From Marinilabiliaceae bacterium (GTDB lineage: Bacteria > Bacteroidota > Bacteroidia > Bacteroidales > Marinilabiliaceae), in the NCBI GenBank assembly GCA_016933045.1, contig JAFGBR010000074.1, positions 1-64,000 of the forward strand: 64,000 nt of DNA. Direction: 5' to 3'. Position numbers and translations under genes: made by a program. The notes below the pieces were generated by a model. It searched no databases. It was not told the origin of the DNA and saw nothing but the letters and a program-made list of their open reading frames with translations. Shown here in pieces: positions 8,630 to 17,765 of the stretch. Every line of letters starts with the position of its first letter. Position 1 is the stretch's first letter.

Positions 8630-11017
8630 TTAAAATTTAAAATTGTAAGTAACTGACGGAATAACTGAAAACAAATAAACAAGAGTACCTTTATTTACAA
8701 CAGAATTACCTTCTTCACTACCAAAACTCACCATCCAGGGATTATGACGCCCATAAACATTGTAAACCGAGAAATTCCACTCACCCTGCCATCTCCTGTT
8801 TTTCACATTTTTACTTTGCAAAGTATAACCTATATCCATTCGATGATATGCCGGGAAACGATCCTTATTTCGTCCATTATAAACAGGGACATTAGTATAG
8901 TAATTACCCTGCGAAATATAGTGTACTTTACCTAGCTCCATTCGATGCGATGGTGCTGTATAAGGAGTACCAGATGTATAAACCCAATTAATCGAAAAGC
9001 TACCTCGCTTACCAACTTTCCTGTTTAAAACAATTGAAAAATCGTGTGGCCTGTCGTAGGGCGAGTTATATGTTTTACCATCAAAAACCTCATCAATTTT
9101 TCTATAAGCCCTGGAATAAGTATAACTAACCCATCCACTATATTTCGGCTTGGTTACCCTCACTAAAAATTCGGCTCCATAGGCATGTCCCGTACCTGTT
9201 CGCATTTCGCCTTCCAAATACCTATTTAATAACAAATTGGCATGATCTTTAAAATCAATTACATTACGCATATCTTTATAAAAAAGTTCAACAGATGTCT
9301 CTATAGTATTATTGTCAAAATTTCTAAAATATCCAACAGCTCCCTGATCAGATATTTGAGGCTTAATGTTTGGTGATGCCGGAAACCAAACATCAAGAGG
9401 CGATCCGGTAGTTGAATTGGAGGCTAACTGAATGTATTGAACGGTTCGTGAATAACTGGCTTTAACCGACGACTTTGGATTTAGCATGAATGTCATTGCA
9501 ACACGAGGTTCAATATTATTATAAGTATTATAAAAATCTAAATTATCGTACTCTTCATGCCCAACTTTCTCATAATTATTATCGTACTGATAATAAGTTG
9601 CCTCACCAACATTCGAAAAACTTGAAAACCTCAACCCATAACGAACCGATAAAACCGGAGTAATTTTCTGATCGTTACTAACATAAACCGAGCTTTCGAA
9701 CGAACGGGCGTAAGGCATTTGTATTTTGCTAATATATGAGTCTTCACCAACACCTCTTGCAAAACCGGGATCAATTCGATGGTACAAAACCTGTCCTCCA
9801 AATGATATGGTATTTTTAGTATTCAAAAAATAATCAAAATCGAGCTTAACTCCATAATCGGTTAATTGCGACTCCCATAAAAAACCTGAACCACCGTTAT
9901 CTTCAGCCCCAATTTTATAATCGTAATTACTCAAAATAAATGTGAAATTCGAAAAAAGACGTGGCGTAAAAACATGATTCCATCGTGCAGTTACAGTTTG
10001 GTTACCATAATTAAACTCGTTAGTAGTTTGTTTCATAACATCGCGACCAAAATAACCACTTAAATAAATGCGATTGTTTTCATTTATTGTATGATTAATT
10101 TTTGCATTCAAATCGTAAAAATAAAGCTGTGCTTTTCGTATTGCAGTATCTGATGCTAAAGGAAGAAAAAGATCGGCATAACTCCTACGTCCACTCAAAA
10201 CAAATGATGTTTTTTCGTTAAAAACAGGACCTTCAAGTGTTAACCGCGACGATATTAATCCAATACCACCATTTCCCGAAAATTGCTGATTATTTCCTTC
10301 CTTCATTCTTACATCTAAAACCGATGCTAAACGTCCTCCATAATTTGCAGGAATATCTCCTTTATACAAATTAACATCTTTTAATGCATCGTTATTAAAT
10401 ACCGAGAAAAAACCCATTAAATGACCTGCATTGTAAACCGTTGCCTCATCAAGCAAAACAAGATTCTGATCCGGACTACCTCCACGAACACTAAAACCGC
10501 TACTGCCCTCACTTGTTGCTTTTACGCCCGGAAGCATCTGTATAACTTTTATTGGATCAACTTCGCCAAGCAATACAGGAACCGATTTTATGGTCTTACT
10601 CTGTAATTTCTCAACACCCATTTGTGTATCTGTAACATTAGCATCGGGTTTTTTCGAAACAACAGTTACTTCATTTATCTCTTCGGCATTTGGGGTTAAT
10701 CTCACATTAGTTGTAATATCGCTATTAATATTTAACTCTTTTTCAACAGATTCAAATCCTAAATAGGTATAAGTAAGCCTATAGTTTCCGGGAACTACTG
10801 ATAAAGAATAAAAACCATACAAATTAGTAACTGCACCTGTTTTTAATTCATTAATAAAAACTGTAGCCCCAATTAATGCCTCTCCTGTCAATTGATCTTT
10901 TATATAACCACTAATGACAGCATTTTTACGCACTGCACCCGGATTATTCTCGCCATAACCCATGTTAGAAATAATAAGCAAAATTATTAATAATAGTACT
11001 GCCCTATTCTTTTCCAT
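8630..11017 (-). CDS. TonB-dependent receptor with CarboxypepD_reg domain
   Basis: Outer-membrane active-transport receptor of 795 aa. The order is: signal peptide (about 1-22), carboxypeptidase-like regulatory domain (about 33-118, with GYIKDQLTGEALIGATV), plug (about 125-235, with SGFSVRGGSPDQNLVLLDEA), then a 22-strand-type barrel ending in aromatic VTYNFKF. It takes up an unknown substrate using energy from TonB. It is the first gene of an operon with a DUF4249 lipoprotein. A near-consensus promoter (TTTT-N19-TACATTTG) lies upstream. Confidence 0.93.
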   Translation of the reverse strand: MEKNRAVLLLIILLIISNMGYGENNPGAVRKNAVISGYIKDQLTGEALIGATVFINELKTGAVTNLYGFYSLSVVPGNYRLTYTYLGFESVEKELNINSDITTNVRLTPNAEEINEVTVVSKKPDANVTDTQMGVEKLQSKTIKSVPVLLGEVDPIKVIQMLPGVKATSEGSSGFSVRGGSPDQNLVLLDEATVYNAGHLMGFFSVFNNDALKDVNLYKGDIPANYGGRLASVLDVRMKEGNNQQFSGNGGIGLISSRLTLEGPVFNEKTSFVLSGRRSYADLFLPLASDTAIRKAQLYFYDLNAKINHTINENNRIYLSGYFGRDVMKQTTNEFNYGNQTVTARWNHVFTPRLFSNFTFILSNYDYKIGAEDNGGSGFLWESQLTDYGVKLDFDYFLNTKNTISFGGQVLYHRIDPGFARGVGEDSYISKIQMPYARSFESSVYVSNDQKITPVLSVRYGLRFSSFSNVGEATYYQYDNNYEKVGHEEYDNLDFYNTYNNIEPRVAMTFMLNPKSSVKASYSRTVQYIQLASNSTTGSPLDVWFPASPNIKPQISDQGAVGYFRNFDNNTIETSVELFYKDMRNVIDFKDHANLLLNRYLEGEMRTGTGHAYGAEFLVRVTKPKYSGWVSYTYSRAYRKIDEVFDGKTYNSPYDRPHDFSIVLNRKVGKRGSFSINWVYTSGTPYTAPSHRMELGKVHYISQGNYYTNVPVYNGRNKDRFPAYHRMDIGYTLQSKNVKNRRWQGEWNFSVYNVYGRHNPWMVSFGSEEGNSVVNKGTLVYLFSVIPSVTYNFKF

Positions 11018-11071
11018 TTTATGCTTTAAAAATATTTTTATAAAAAATGATTATCGAATATATTGACAACT

Positions 11072-11102
11072 CAAATGTAAACTGGTTGCACACGAGAAAA
11101 AA
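11072..11102 (-). promoter_or_regulatory. Promoter of the TBDR-DUF4249 operon
   Basis: On the minus strand, TTTT (11099-11102), 19 nt, then TACATTTG (11072-11079). The -7 box is a full TAnnTTTG match and the -33 box is three of four. Confidence 0.5.
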
Positions 11103-11151
11103 ATAATTACAACCTTTTTCTTTTAAAAATCAAAATCACCTGTTAATCAAC

Positions 11152-11181
11152 AAAAAAAGCCGGTCAAATTTCCGGCTTTTT
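11152..11181 (-). terminator. Terminator of the vWA gene
   Basis: Hairpin arms AAAAGCCGG (11155-11163) and CCGGCTTTT (11172-11180). Seven As at 11152-11158 give the U-tract on the minus strand. Confidence 0.8.
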
Positions 11182-11201
11182 ATCTTTTTTATCGATATAT
11201 G

Positions 11202-13106
11202 TTATTTTAATACAAATTCCTTTTTCAAACCTTTTGCCAATCCAATCAAACGAACCATCTCACCCCGATACCCTTCAATATCTGAACCTTTCGATTTTAA
11301 TGCCATATTTTTTATATCTTCAAATGATAAATTACTAACATACTCCGATTTCCGTAACAACATACCAAAACCAGCTACACTAGCTGCAAATTGCAAATCA
11401 TCTGTTGCATTTTCAAAATTTTTCACGCTCCCGGAAACAGTTTTAACAATAAGTTTCGACTTTTGACCATCGGGTTGCTTATACCTTAATTTTAAAGTCA
11501 TCCATTCATTTAACAAACTATTTTTAACATTTGTTTTAACCTGATATTTTAATTCATCGACCATATCTTTATAAGTTTCGGCATCTGAAGCCTGAATCGG
11601 TACAATTTCGTAAAGAGCTGTTACTGTATGACCTGCTCCAATATCTCCCGCATCTTTTTTGTCGTCGTTAAAATCTTCGTTGTTCAACACTCTGTTTTCA
11701 TACCCAATTAACCTATACGCTGCTATTTTTTTGGGATTAAATTCAATTTGAAACTTAACATCTTTAGCAATAGTGTATAAAGTACCACCAAATTCACTCA
11801 CTAAAGTTTTTTGAGCTTCCTGTAAATTATCGATATATACATAATTTCCATTGCCTTTATCAGCTATAATCTCCATTTTGTCATCCTTATAATTTCCCAT
11901 GCCAAAACCTAAAACAGTTATGAAAATCCCCTTTTCTCTCTTCTGTTCAATCATTCGTTCCATTTCGGCATTTGAACTGGCTCCTATATTAAAATCACCA
12001 TCAGTAGCAAGTATAATCCTGTTATTTCCCCCTTCAATAAAATTTTCTCCGGCAATTTTATATGCTAAATTTAATCCCTCTCCCCCGGCTGTTGAACCTC
12101 CGGCCTGTAAATTATTTAACGATGACATTATTACATCTTTTTGATCTCCTGATGTAGACTTCAAAACCATACCGGCTGCTCCGGCATATACCACAACAGA
12201 AACCCTATCCTGTTTGCGCAATTCATTAACTAATAAACCAAAAGCCGATTTCAATAATGGTAGTTTATTATCTGCTTCCATTGAACCCGATACATCGATT
12301 AAAAACACAATGTTTGACGATGGCAAATCGGTTTTGTCTATCTCCTTTCCTTTTAACCCTAACTTTAATAAATAATGCTCGTTATTCCATGGACAAACTG
12401 CCATTTCACTACTAATTGAAAATGGATCATCACCCTTAGGCTGTGGATAATTGTAATTAAAATAATTAATCATCTCCTCGATACGAACTGCATCAATAGG
12501 GGGTAACTGTCCATTATTTAAAAACCTACGTACATTTGAATAAGAAGCTCTGTCAACATCAACCGAAAACGTTGACAAAGGCTCATTAAGTACATCTTTA
12601 AATCCATTATCATGAACAGTAGAATAACCCTCGGCATTAAAATCCTGCATTTGATATGACATAGGAGCTGAAAATTCCATTTCGCAATTAGCCATTACCG
12701 AACGGTCAAATCTTCTAATTTTAGCTCCTCCTTTAATTATTCCTTTTGAATAATCAACAACAACCAACTCATCCAATGCATAATTGGAAAGTTCCATTTT
12801 AACATTTACATTTTTCTTACCTTTAATATTTATCTGCTTTGTTTCGTATCCAATGTATGAAAATACCAACCACTCATCATTCTCAGCCACTTTTAACGAA
12901 AAACTACCATAAGTATCGGTAATACATCCATTATTATTACCTTTAATATACACATTTACCCCATACAAAGGATTATTGTTCTCATCGATCACTATACCCG
13001 AAATAACCCGAACCGACTGACTATAGGTTACACCAGACATAATAATAACTAACACAAAAAATAAAATTCTCATTAACTGCATTTTTCCTCTATTCAAAGT
13101 TTCCAT
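11202..13106 (-). CDS. vWA-domain protein, YfbK-like, with CarboxypepD_reg domain
   Basis: Predicted exported protein of about 634 aa. The order is: signal peptide; a carboxypeptidase-like regulatory domain (about 36-114, ending ALDELVVVDY); a YfbK-type N-terminal domain; a von Willebrand A domain with an intact MIDAS DVSGSM (271-276); and a C-terminal domain of the kind usually following vWA in YfbK-like proteins. I chose the ATG at 13106. The ATG at 13082 (preceded by GAGGA) is a close alternative, and the further in-frame extension to 13229 looks non-coding. It is divergent from the sigma factor gene. The role is not known; a metal-dependent protein-binding surface in the envelope is likely. 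Confidence 0.88.
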   Translation of the reverse strand: METLNRGKMQLMRILFFVLVIIMSGVTYSQSVRVISGIVIDENNNPLYGVNVYIKGNNNGCITDTYGSFSLKVAENDEWLVFSYIGYETKQINIKGKKNVNVKMELSNYALDELVVVDYSKGIIKGGAKIRRFDRSVMANCEMEFSAPMSYQMQDFNAEGYSTVHDNGFKDVLNEPLSTFSVDVDRASYSNVRRFLNNGQLPPIDAVRIEEMINYFNYNYPQPKGDDPFSISSEMAVCPWNNEHYLLKLGLKGKEIDKTDLPSSNIVFLIDVSGSMEADNKLPLLKSAFGLLVNELRKQDRVSVVVYAGAAGMVLKSTSGDQKDVIMSSLNNLQAGGSTAGGEGLNLAYKIAGENFIEGGNNRIILATDGDFNIGASSNAEMERMIEQKREKGIFITVLGFGMGNYKDDKMEIIADKGNGNYVYIDNLQEAQKTLVSEFGGTLYTIAKDVKFQIEFNPKKIAAYRLIGYENRVLNNEDFNDDKKDAGDIGAGHTVTALYEIVPIQASDAETYKDMVDELKYQVKTNVKNSLLNEWMTLKLRYKQPDGQKSKLIVKTVSGSVKNFENATDDLQFAASVAGFGMLLRKSEYVSNLSFEDIKNMALKSKGSDIEGYRGEMVRLIGLAKGLKKEFVLK

Positions 13107-13213
13107 AACAAAAAGTTTTAGTTTAACATTTTTATTACAGGATTCAATGGTTTTATATATTCCATAAAAAAATTCATTTTTTAAAAAAATATTCTTTTTC
13201 ACTACTATTATTA

Positions 13214-13221
13214 TAAATTTG
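13214..13221 (+). promoter_or_regulatory. Candidate -7 box of the sigma factor gene
   Basis: TAAATTTG matches TAnnTTTG exactly, 20 nt before the TTG start, implying a very short leader. The expected -33 position holds only a T-rich stretch. Confidence 0.35.
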
Positions 13222-13240
13222 ACAATCAAAACACAACAGT

Positions 13241-13834
13241 TTGTCGCGCCATTTCGATCATACCAGCCCTTCAGACCAAGATCTGTTAACTCACTACCAA
13301 CTCACTAACAACATTGAGGTGCTGGGGCAATTATTTGAACAATACATGCATCTTGTTTATGGTGTTTGTCTTAAATACCTTAAAGAACGCGAATGGGCAA
13401 AGGATGGTGTTATTCGTATTTTCGAAAAACTGGTTGAGGAAATTCCTAACCACCAAATTGATAATTTTAAACCATGGCTATATGCCATTACTAAAAACTT
13501 TTGTTTAATGGAACTTCGTAGCCGCAAATCATCTTTAGAACGTGAAAAAAAATGGGCAGAAGAAAACATTGTACTTGTGGATTATTCATTTTCACTGCAT
13601 CCTATTGATGATGACAATAATAAAGGACTAAACACAGCACTTAAAAATTGCATTGAAAAACTAAAAAAAGAACAAAAACAATGTATTGAACTGTTTTATT
13701 TTGATGATAAATGCTACCAGGAAATTTCTGATATTTCAGATATTAGTCTTAATAAAGTCAAAAGTTACATACAGAATGGGAAAAGAAATTTAAAAATTTG
13801 CATGGAAAAAAATCATGAAATCCATCAAAAATAA
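13241..13834 (+). CDS. ECF-type RNA polymerase sigma factor
   Basis: Sigma-70 family, extracytoplasmic-function class, 197 aa. Region 2 lies at about 27-95 (LVYGVCLKYLK onward). Region 4 lies at about 130-190, with a helix-turn-helix-like YQEISDISDISLNKVKSYI. The start is TTG: the first ATG is 28 codons in and would remove the start of region 2. The last 20 nt overlap the next gene, so sigma and the anti-sigma-like protein are translationally coupled. It probably directs transcription in response to an envelope signal relayed by that partner. Its target genes are unknown. Confidence 0.88.
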   Translation: MSRHFDHTSPSDQDLLTHYQLTNNIEVLGQLFEQYMHLVYGVCLKYLKEREWAKDGVIRIFEKLVEEIPNHQIDNFKPWLYAITKNFCLMELRSRKSSLEREKKWAEENIVLVDYSFSLHPIDDDNNKGLNTALKNCIEKLKKEQKQCIELFYFDDKCYQEISDISDISLNKVKSYIQNGKRNLKICMEKNHEIHQK

Positions 13835-14981
13835 TAATCAAATAACCCCTAAACGAATACTCGATTATTTAAAGGGAATACTTACTAATCAGGAAAAAAA
13901 CCGGTTGGAAAGGGATGCTATGACAGATCCGTTTGAATCAGATGCTTTTGATGGTTTATCGGGTTTATCGGCTAATGAACTTGACAACGATCTTTCAGAA
14001 ATAAAATCACAACTCTTTAAAAAGAAAGAATTACGCCCAATAACTGTCTTTTTAAGAATCGCATCAATAGTTTTCCTTTTGCTCATTCCTTCTTTTTCAA
14101 TTTGGTACTTTATTACTTTCAATCCTAAAGAAGAAACTTTTGCAGATGTAAAATATAATCAGCTCGACAGTAGCTTTACTCTTAAAAAGCAAATTCATGA
14201 AAAAATTACAAATCATGACTCTACAAATACAATAAAAAACATAATAACTTCAAATAAAAAGACAATTCCTTCAGTGCAAAAAAAAGCTACTCCAAAACAA
14301 AGAGTCAGAAAAATAGAATTTGACACAGATAAAATTAAAAAAACTGAAGCTGCAATAAAAAAAGAAGATTCCCCCATAATTAAAAACAATAAAACTTTTG
14401 ATAAATCAATTTCAGGTAATGTAACAGATGAAGACAATCAACCACTACCAGGTGTCACAATAATGCTTAAAGACGAAAGTATTGGTACTATATCTGACAC
14501 AAACGGCAACTACTCCATACAAACAAAAAACAATAACGACGTATTAGTGGCAAATTACATAGGATATAAAAGTGAGGAAGCCAGTATAATAAAAGACTCA
14601 ATTATTAATTTCAAATTGAATCCAGAGATATTGGCACTTGATGAAGTAGTTACTGTTAGTTATAACAAAACAAAACAATTACCATCCTCCATAATACCCC
14701 CAAAACCAGTAATAGGAATGACTGAATACCATAATTATATTGAAAAACAGCTTAAATATTTATCAGATAGCCTGCAAAACAAAAAAATTGCAATCGTTAT
14801 TATAACCATTTCATACGATGGCTCAATAAAAAGTGTTAATATTGAAAAAAGTCCCGGATCGGAATATTCCGAAGAAATAATTAATGCAATTAAGAATGGA
14901 CCAAAATGGATTGCAGGAACAAAAGATGGAATAACAATTGAATCGAAAAGAAAAATAAGACTAGTATTTAAACCAAATTAA
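13815..14981 (+). CDS. Anti-sigma-like membrane protein with CarboxypepD_reg and TonB-C domains
   Basis: 388-aa inner-membrane protein. Residues 1-75 are cytoplasmic, in the position of an anti-sigma domain. One membrane segment spans about 76-101. A charged, Lys-rich linker follows to about 195. A carboxypeptidase-like regulatory domain (about 197-282) ends in the LDEVVTVSY motif seen at TBDR plug junctions. A TonB C-terminal-like domain (about 300-388) carries the YDGSIKSVNIEKSPG segment typical of energy transducers. The overlap with the sigma gene supports an anti-sigma role. I do not see a zinc-finger HxxxCxxC motif, so the sigma-binding part is inferred from context. Confidence 0.75.
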   Translation: MKSIKNNNQITPKRILDYLKGILTNQEKNRLERDAMTDPFESDAFDGLSGLSANELDNDLSEIKSQLFKKKELRPITVFLRIASIVFLLLIPSFSIWYFITFNPKEETFADVKYNQLDSSFTLKKQIHEKITNHDSTNTIKNIITSNKKTIPSVQKKATPKQRVRKIEFDTDKIKKTEAAIKKEDSPIIKNNKTFDKSISGNVTDEDNQPLPGVTIMLKDESIGTISDTNGNYSIQTKNNNDVLVANYIGYKSEEASIIKDSIINFKLNPEILALDEVVTVSYNKTKQLPSSIIPPKPVIGMTEYHNYIEKQLKYLSDSLQNKKIAIVIITISYDGSIKSVNIEKSPGSEYSEEIINAIKNGPKWIAGTKDGITIESKRKIRLVFKPN

Positions 14982-15031
14982 ATTTGGCACGTTTTTAGTT
15001 TGCAATTTTTAACAAAACCAAAAAAATAAAC

Positions 15032-15673
15032 ATGAAAAAGACAGTAATTGCACTTATAGTATTATTAGTGACTACAACTACCTGGTCGCAAAAATTCGCA
15101 TTGGGTTTAAAACTTGGTACAACATCAACCCAATATACAGCCGATAATTTAACCAAGCCATCTTCTATTACTTTTGATGGAATAAAAAACGATGCTAAAA
15201 CCGGATTATTATTTGGAGCCTATGCAAAACTAAAGCTATTCGGAAACCTATCATTTCAACCCGAATTGTACTATGCAAAAAAAACCGGTGAAGCTACCTA
15301 CGACCTTGGCACAGAAAGTACTTCTGAAGATGTTACATTTCATACCTGGGATATACCAATACTGGCAAATTATAATCTTATCGATTTAAAAGTAGCTAAA
15401 GTTTATGCCGTTACAGGGCCCGTTATGTCGTTTGTGGCAAAAAACGCAACCTCTTTACCTTCTCAAGTTGGAGGAAGCGATGATACAAATACTGCAAACT
15501 GGGGGTTTCAGCTTGGTGGAGGTGTTGAGGTTTGGAAATTCAACCTCGATGCCCGTTATGAATGGGGATTAAGTAATGTTTCGGATGTTTCAAATAACCT
15601 ATCAGGCCTTGAGTTCAATAGAAAAAGTAATATGCTTACAATATCTATTGGCTATAGAATAATTGGAATTTAA
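15032..15673 (+). CDS. Outer-membrane beta-barrel protein, PorT-like
   Basis: 213-aa exported protein with signal peptide (MKKTVIALIVLLVTTTTWSQ) and a barrel of alternating strands: KFALGLKLG, SFQPELYYAKK, WGFQLGGGVEVW and a final MLTISIGYRI. It resembles the broad porin-family/PorT outer-membrane group. It lies 50 nt after the anti-sigma-like gene and before a terminator. It is therefore probably the last gene of the sigma operon, and perhaps both an output and an envelope component. No specific function can be read. Confidence 0.75.
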   Translation: MKKTVIALIVLLVTTTTWSQKFALGLKLGTTSTQYTADNLTKPSSITFDGIKNDAKTGLLFGAYAKLKLFGNLSFQPELYYAKKTGEATYDLGTESTSEDVTFHTWDIPILANYNLIDLKVAKVYAVTGPVMSFVAKNATSLPSQVGGSDDTNTANWGFQLGGGVEVWKFNLDARYEWGLSNVSDVSNNLSGLEFNRKSNMLTISIGYRIIGI

Positions 15674-15690
15674 AATAACTCACCATTATA

Positions 15691-15724
15691 AAAAGGCTGT
15701 CTCAAATGAGATGGCCTTTTTTAT
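15691..15724 (+). terminator. Terminator of the sigma operon
   Basis: AAAAGGCTGTCTC (15691-15703), loop AAAT, then GAGATGGCCTTTT (15708-15720), paired throughout with two G-U wobbles and followed by Ts. Confidence 0.85.
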
Positions 15725-15782
15725 TAATCTTTATAATATATTTACCCTAAATAATCGTAATGAAAAAAATCAAAGAATTAAA

Positions 15783-15790
15783 TATCTTTG
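15783..15790 (+). promoter_or_regulatory. Candidate -7 box of lepA
   Basis: TATCTTTG followed by C fits TAnnTTTG exactly, 61 nt before the lepA ATG. The -33 position is weak. Confidence 0.4.
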
Positions 15791-15851
15791 CATTCATTTT
15801 TTAGGTTAACAAACAAGTCAGAAATAATCAATTATACAATATATACTGTTA

Positions 15852-17639
15852 ATGAAGCATATTCGTAATTTTTGCATAATAGCCCATATCGACCACGGAA
15901 AAAGTACGCTGGCCGATCGTTTGCTTGAATACACAAAAACCGTTGAAGGAAAACAACTGCAGGAGCAAACACTTGATGACATGGATCTGGAACGAGAAAG
16001 GGGAATAACCATCAAAAGTCACGCTATTCAAATGAATTACGAAAAAGATGACAAAAAATACACATTAAACCTTATTGACACTCCGGGTCACGTTGATTTT
16101 TCATACGAAGTATCAAGGTCAATTGCAGCCTGTGAAGGAGCTTTATTAATTATTGATGCCACACAAGGCATACAGGCTCAAACTATCTCCAATCTTTATC
16201 AAGCCATCGACCACGATCTTCACATTATTCCGGTGTTAAACAAAATGGATTTACCAAATGCTATGCCCGAAGAAGTGGAAGACCAAATTATTGACCTTTT
16301 GGGATGCGACAGGGAAGAGATAATAAGGGCAAGTGGTAAAACCGGTGAAGGTGTTTTTACCATTTTAGATGCAATTGTTGATAAAATCCCTGCCCCACAA
16401 GGAGATACCGAAGCCCCTCTGCAATGTTTAATATTCGATTCGGTTTTCAACTCATTTAGAGGTATTATAGCCTATTTTAAAGTAGTTAATGGTGAAATAC
16501 GAAAAGGCGATTTAGTTAAATTTTTTGCAACGGCGAAACAATATAATGCCGATGAAATTGGAGTTTTACGCCTCAACCTTGAACCAAGAGAAATTCTTAG
16601 TACTGGTGATGTTGGATATATTATTTCTGGTATTAAAACCAGCAAAGAAGTTAAAGTTGGCGATACCATTACTCACGTAAAAGGGGGGTGTAATAAAGCT
16701 ATTGAAGGATTTGAGGAGGTAAAACCTATGGTTTTTGCTGGTGTTTACCCCATTGATAGCGAAGACTATGAAGATCTTCGTGCCTCAATGGAAAAACTTC
16801 AACTTAACGATGCTTCTCTTACTTTCCAACCTGAATCTTCTGCTGCTTTAGGATTTGGTTTCCGATGCGGTTTTCTGGGGTTGTTGCACATGGAGATTAT
16901 ACAGGAACGTTTAGACCGAGAGTTTGATATGAATGTTATCACAACAGTACCAAACGTACCATACAAAGCAATAACTAAGAAAGGAGAACTAATTGAAGTT
17001 CACATGCCATCTATGCTTCCCGAAGCAACCCTGCTCGAACATGTTGAAGAACCTTACATTAGAGCCCAGGTAATTACACAATCGGAATATATTGGCCCTA
17101 TTATGACTCTTTGTCTTGGTAAAAGAGGTGAATTAGTAAAACAACACTTTATTGCAGGTAACCGTGTCGAAATAGATTTTGACATGCCTCTGGCCGAAAT
17201 TGTTTTTGACTTCTACGATAAATTAAAAAGTATTTCGAAAGGTTATGCATCATTCGATTACTATCAAACCGGGTTCAGAGAATCTAAACTAGTTAAACTC
17301 GACATACTGTTAAACAGCGAACCCGTAGATGCATTATCTACTTTAACTCACGTTGACAATGCACAATCGTTTGGTCGTCGTATGTGCGAAAAACTTAAAG
17401 AACTTATTCCACGTCAACAATTTGATATTGCTATACAAGCTGCTATTGGAGCAAAAATAATATCGCGCGAAACAGTTAAGGCTGTTCGTAAAGATGTAAC
17501 TGCAAAATGTTACGGAGGTGATATTTCGCGGAAAAGAAAACTTCTTGAAAAACAGAAAAAAGGTAAAAAACGAATGAAACAGATTGGTAATGTTGAAGTT
17601 CCTCAAAAAGCTTTTCTTGCAATTTTAAAACTCGATTAA
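15852..17639 (+). CDS. lepA: Elongation factor 4 (LepA)
   Basis: Ribosome-associated GTPase that acts on stalled or mistranslocated ribosomes. G1 is AHIDHGKS (11-18), the switch region has [13 protein letters not shown]3 is DTPGHVDF, and G4 is NKMD. Domains II and III and the LepA-specific C-terminal domain (about 490-595, ending [17 protein letters not shown]) are all present. The length (595 aa) is standard. It is a single-gene unit with a strong terminator shared with gldN. Confidence 0.97.
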   Translation: MKHIRNFCIIAHIDHGKSTLADRLLEYTKTVEGKQLQEQTLDDMDLERERGITIKSHAIQMNYEKDDKKYTLNLIDTPGHVDFSYEVSRSIAACEGALLIIDATQGIQAQTISNLYQAIDHDLHIIPVLNKMDLPNAMPEEVEDQIIDLLGCDREEIIRASGKTGEGVFTILDAIVDKIPAPQGDTEAPLQCLIFDSVFNSFRGIIAYFKVVNGEIRKGDLVKFFATAKQYNADEIGVLRLNLEPREILSTGDVGYIISGIKTSKEVKVGDTITHVKGGCNKAIEGFEEVKPMVFAGVYPIDSEDYEDLRASMEKLQLNDASLTFQPESSAALGFGFRCGFLGLLHMEIIQERLDREFDMNVITTVPNVPYKAITKKGELIEVHMPSMLPEATLLEHVEEPYIRAQVITQSEYIGPIMTLCLGKRGELVKQHFIAGNRVEIDFDMPLAEIVFDFYDKLKSISKGYASFDYYQTGFRESKLVKLDILLNSEPVDALSTLTHVDNAQSFGRRMCEKLKELIPRQQFDIAIQAAIGAKIISRETVKAVRKDVTAKCYGGDISRKRKLLEKQKKGKKRMKQIGNVEVPQKAFLAILKLD

Positions 17640-17712
17640 AAATTAAGAGCTGTTCAAAAAAGATATTTGAACCCTAGAGAATTGAATATTTGCTCCGGTA
17701 GGAGTACAAATA

Positions 17713-17752
17713 AAAAGAGGGTGTTTCCGAATTGTGAAACACCCTCTTTTTT
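17713..17752. terminator. Bidirectional terminator between lepA and gldN
   Basis: Perfect 15-nt arms AAAAGAGGGTGTTTC (17713-17727) and GAAACACCCTCTTTT (17736-17750) with an 8-nt loop. It is flanked by A and T runs, ending both the lepA unit and the type IX operon. Confidence 0.9.
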
Positions 17753-17765
17753 TAACTATAATATT

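Noticed and set aside
13107-13229. N-terminal extension of the vWA gene to 13229
   Set aside because: The extra 41 residues are Lys/Phe/Ile-rich with no family match and lie in the divergent promoter region; the signal peptide starts after 13106.
14985-15003. Sigma-54 promoter (TTGGCACG ... TTTGC) before the beta-barrel gene
   Set aside because: GG and GC are about 15 nt apart instead of the required 10, so it is a chance resemblance.
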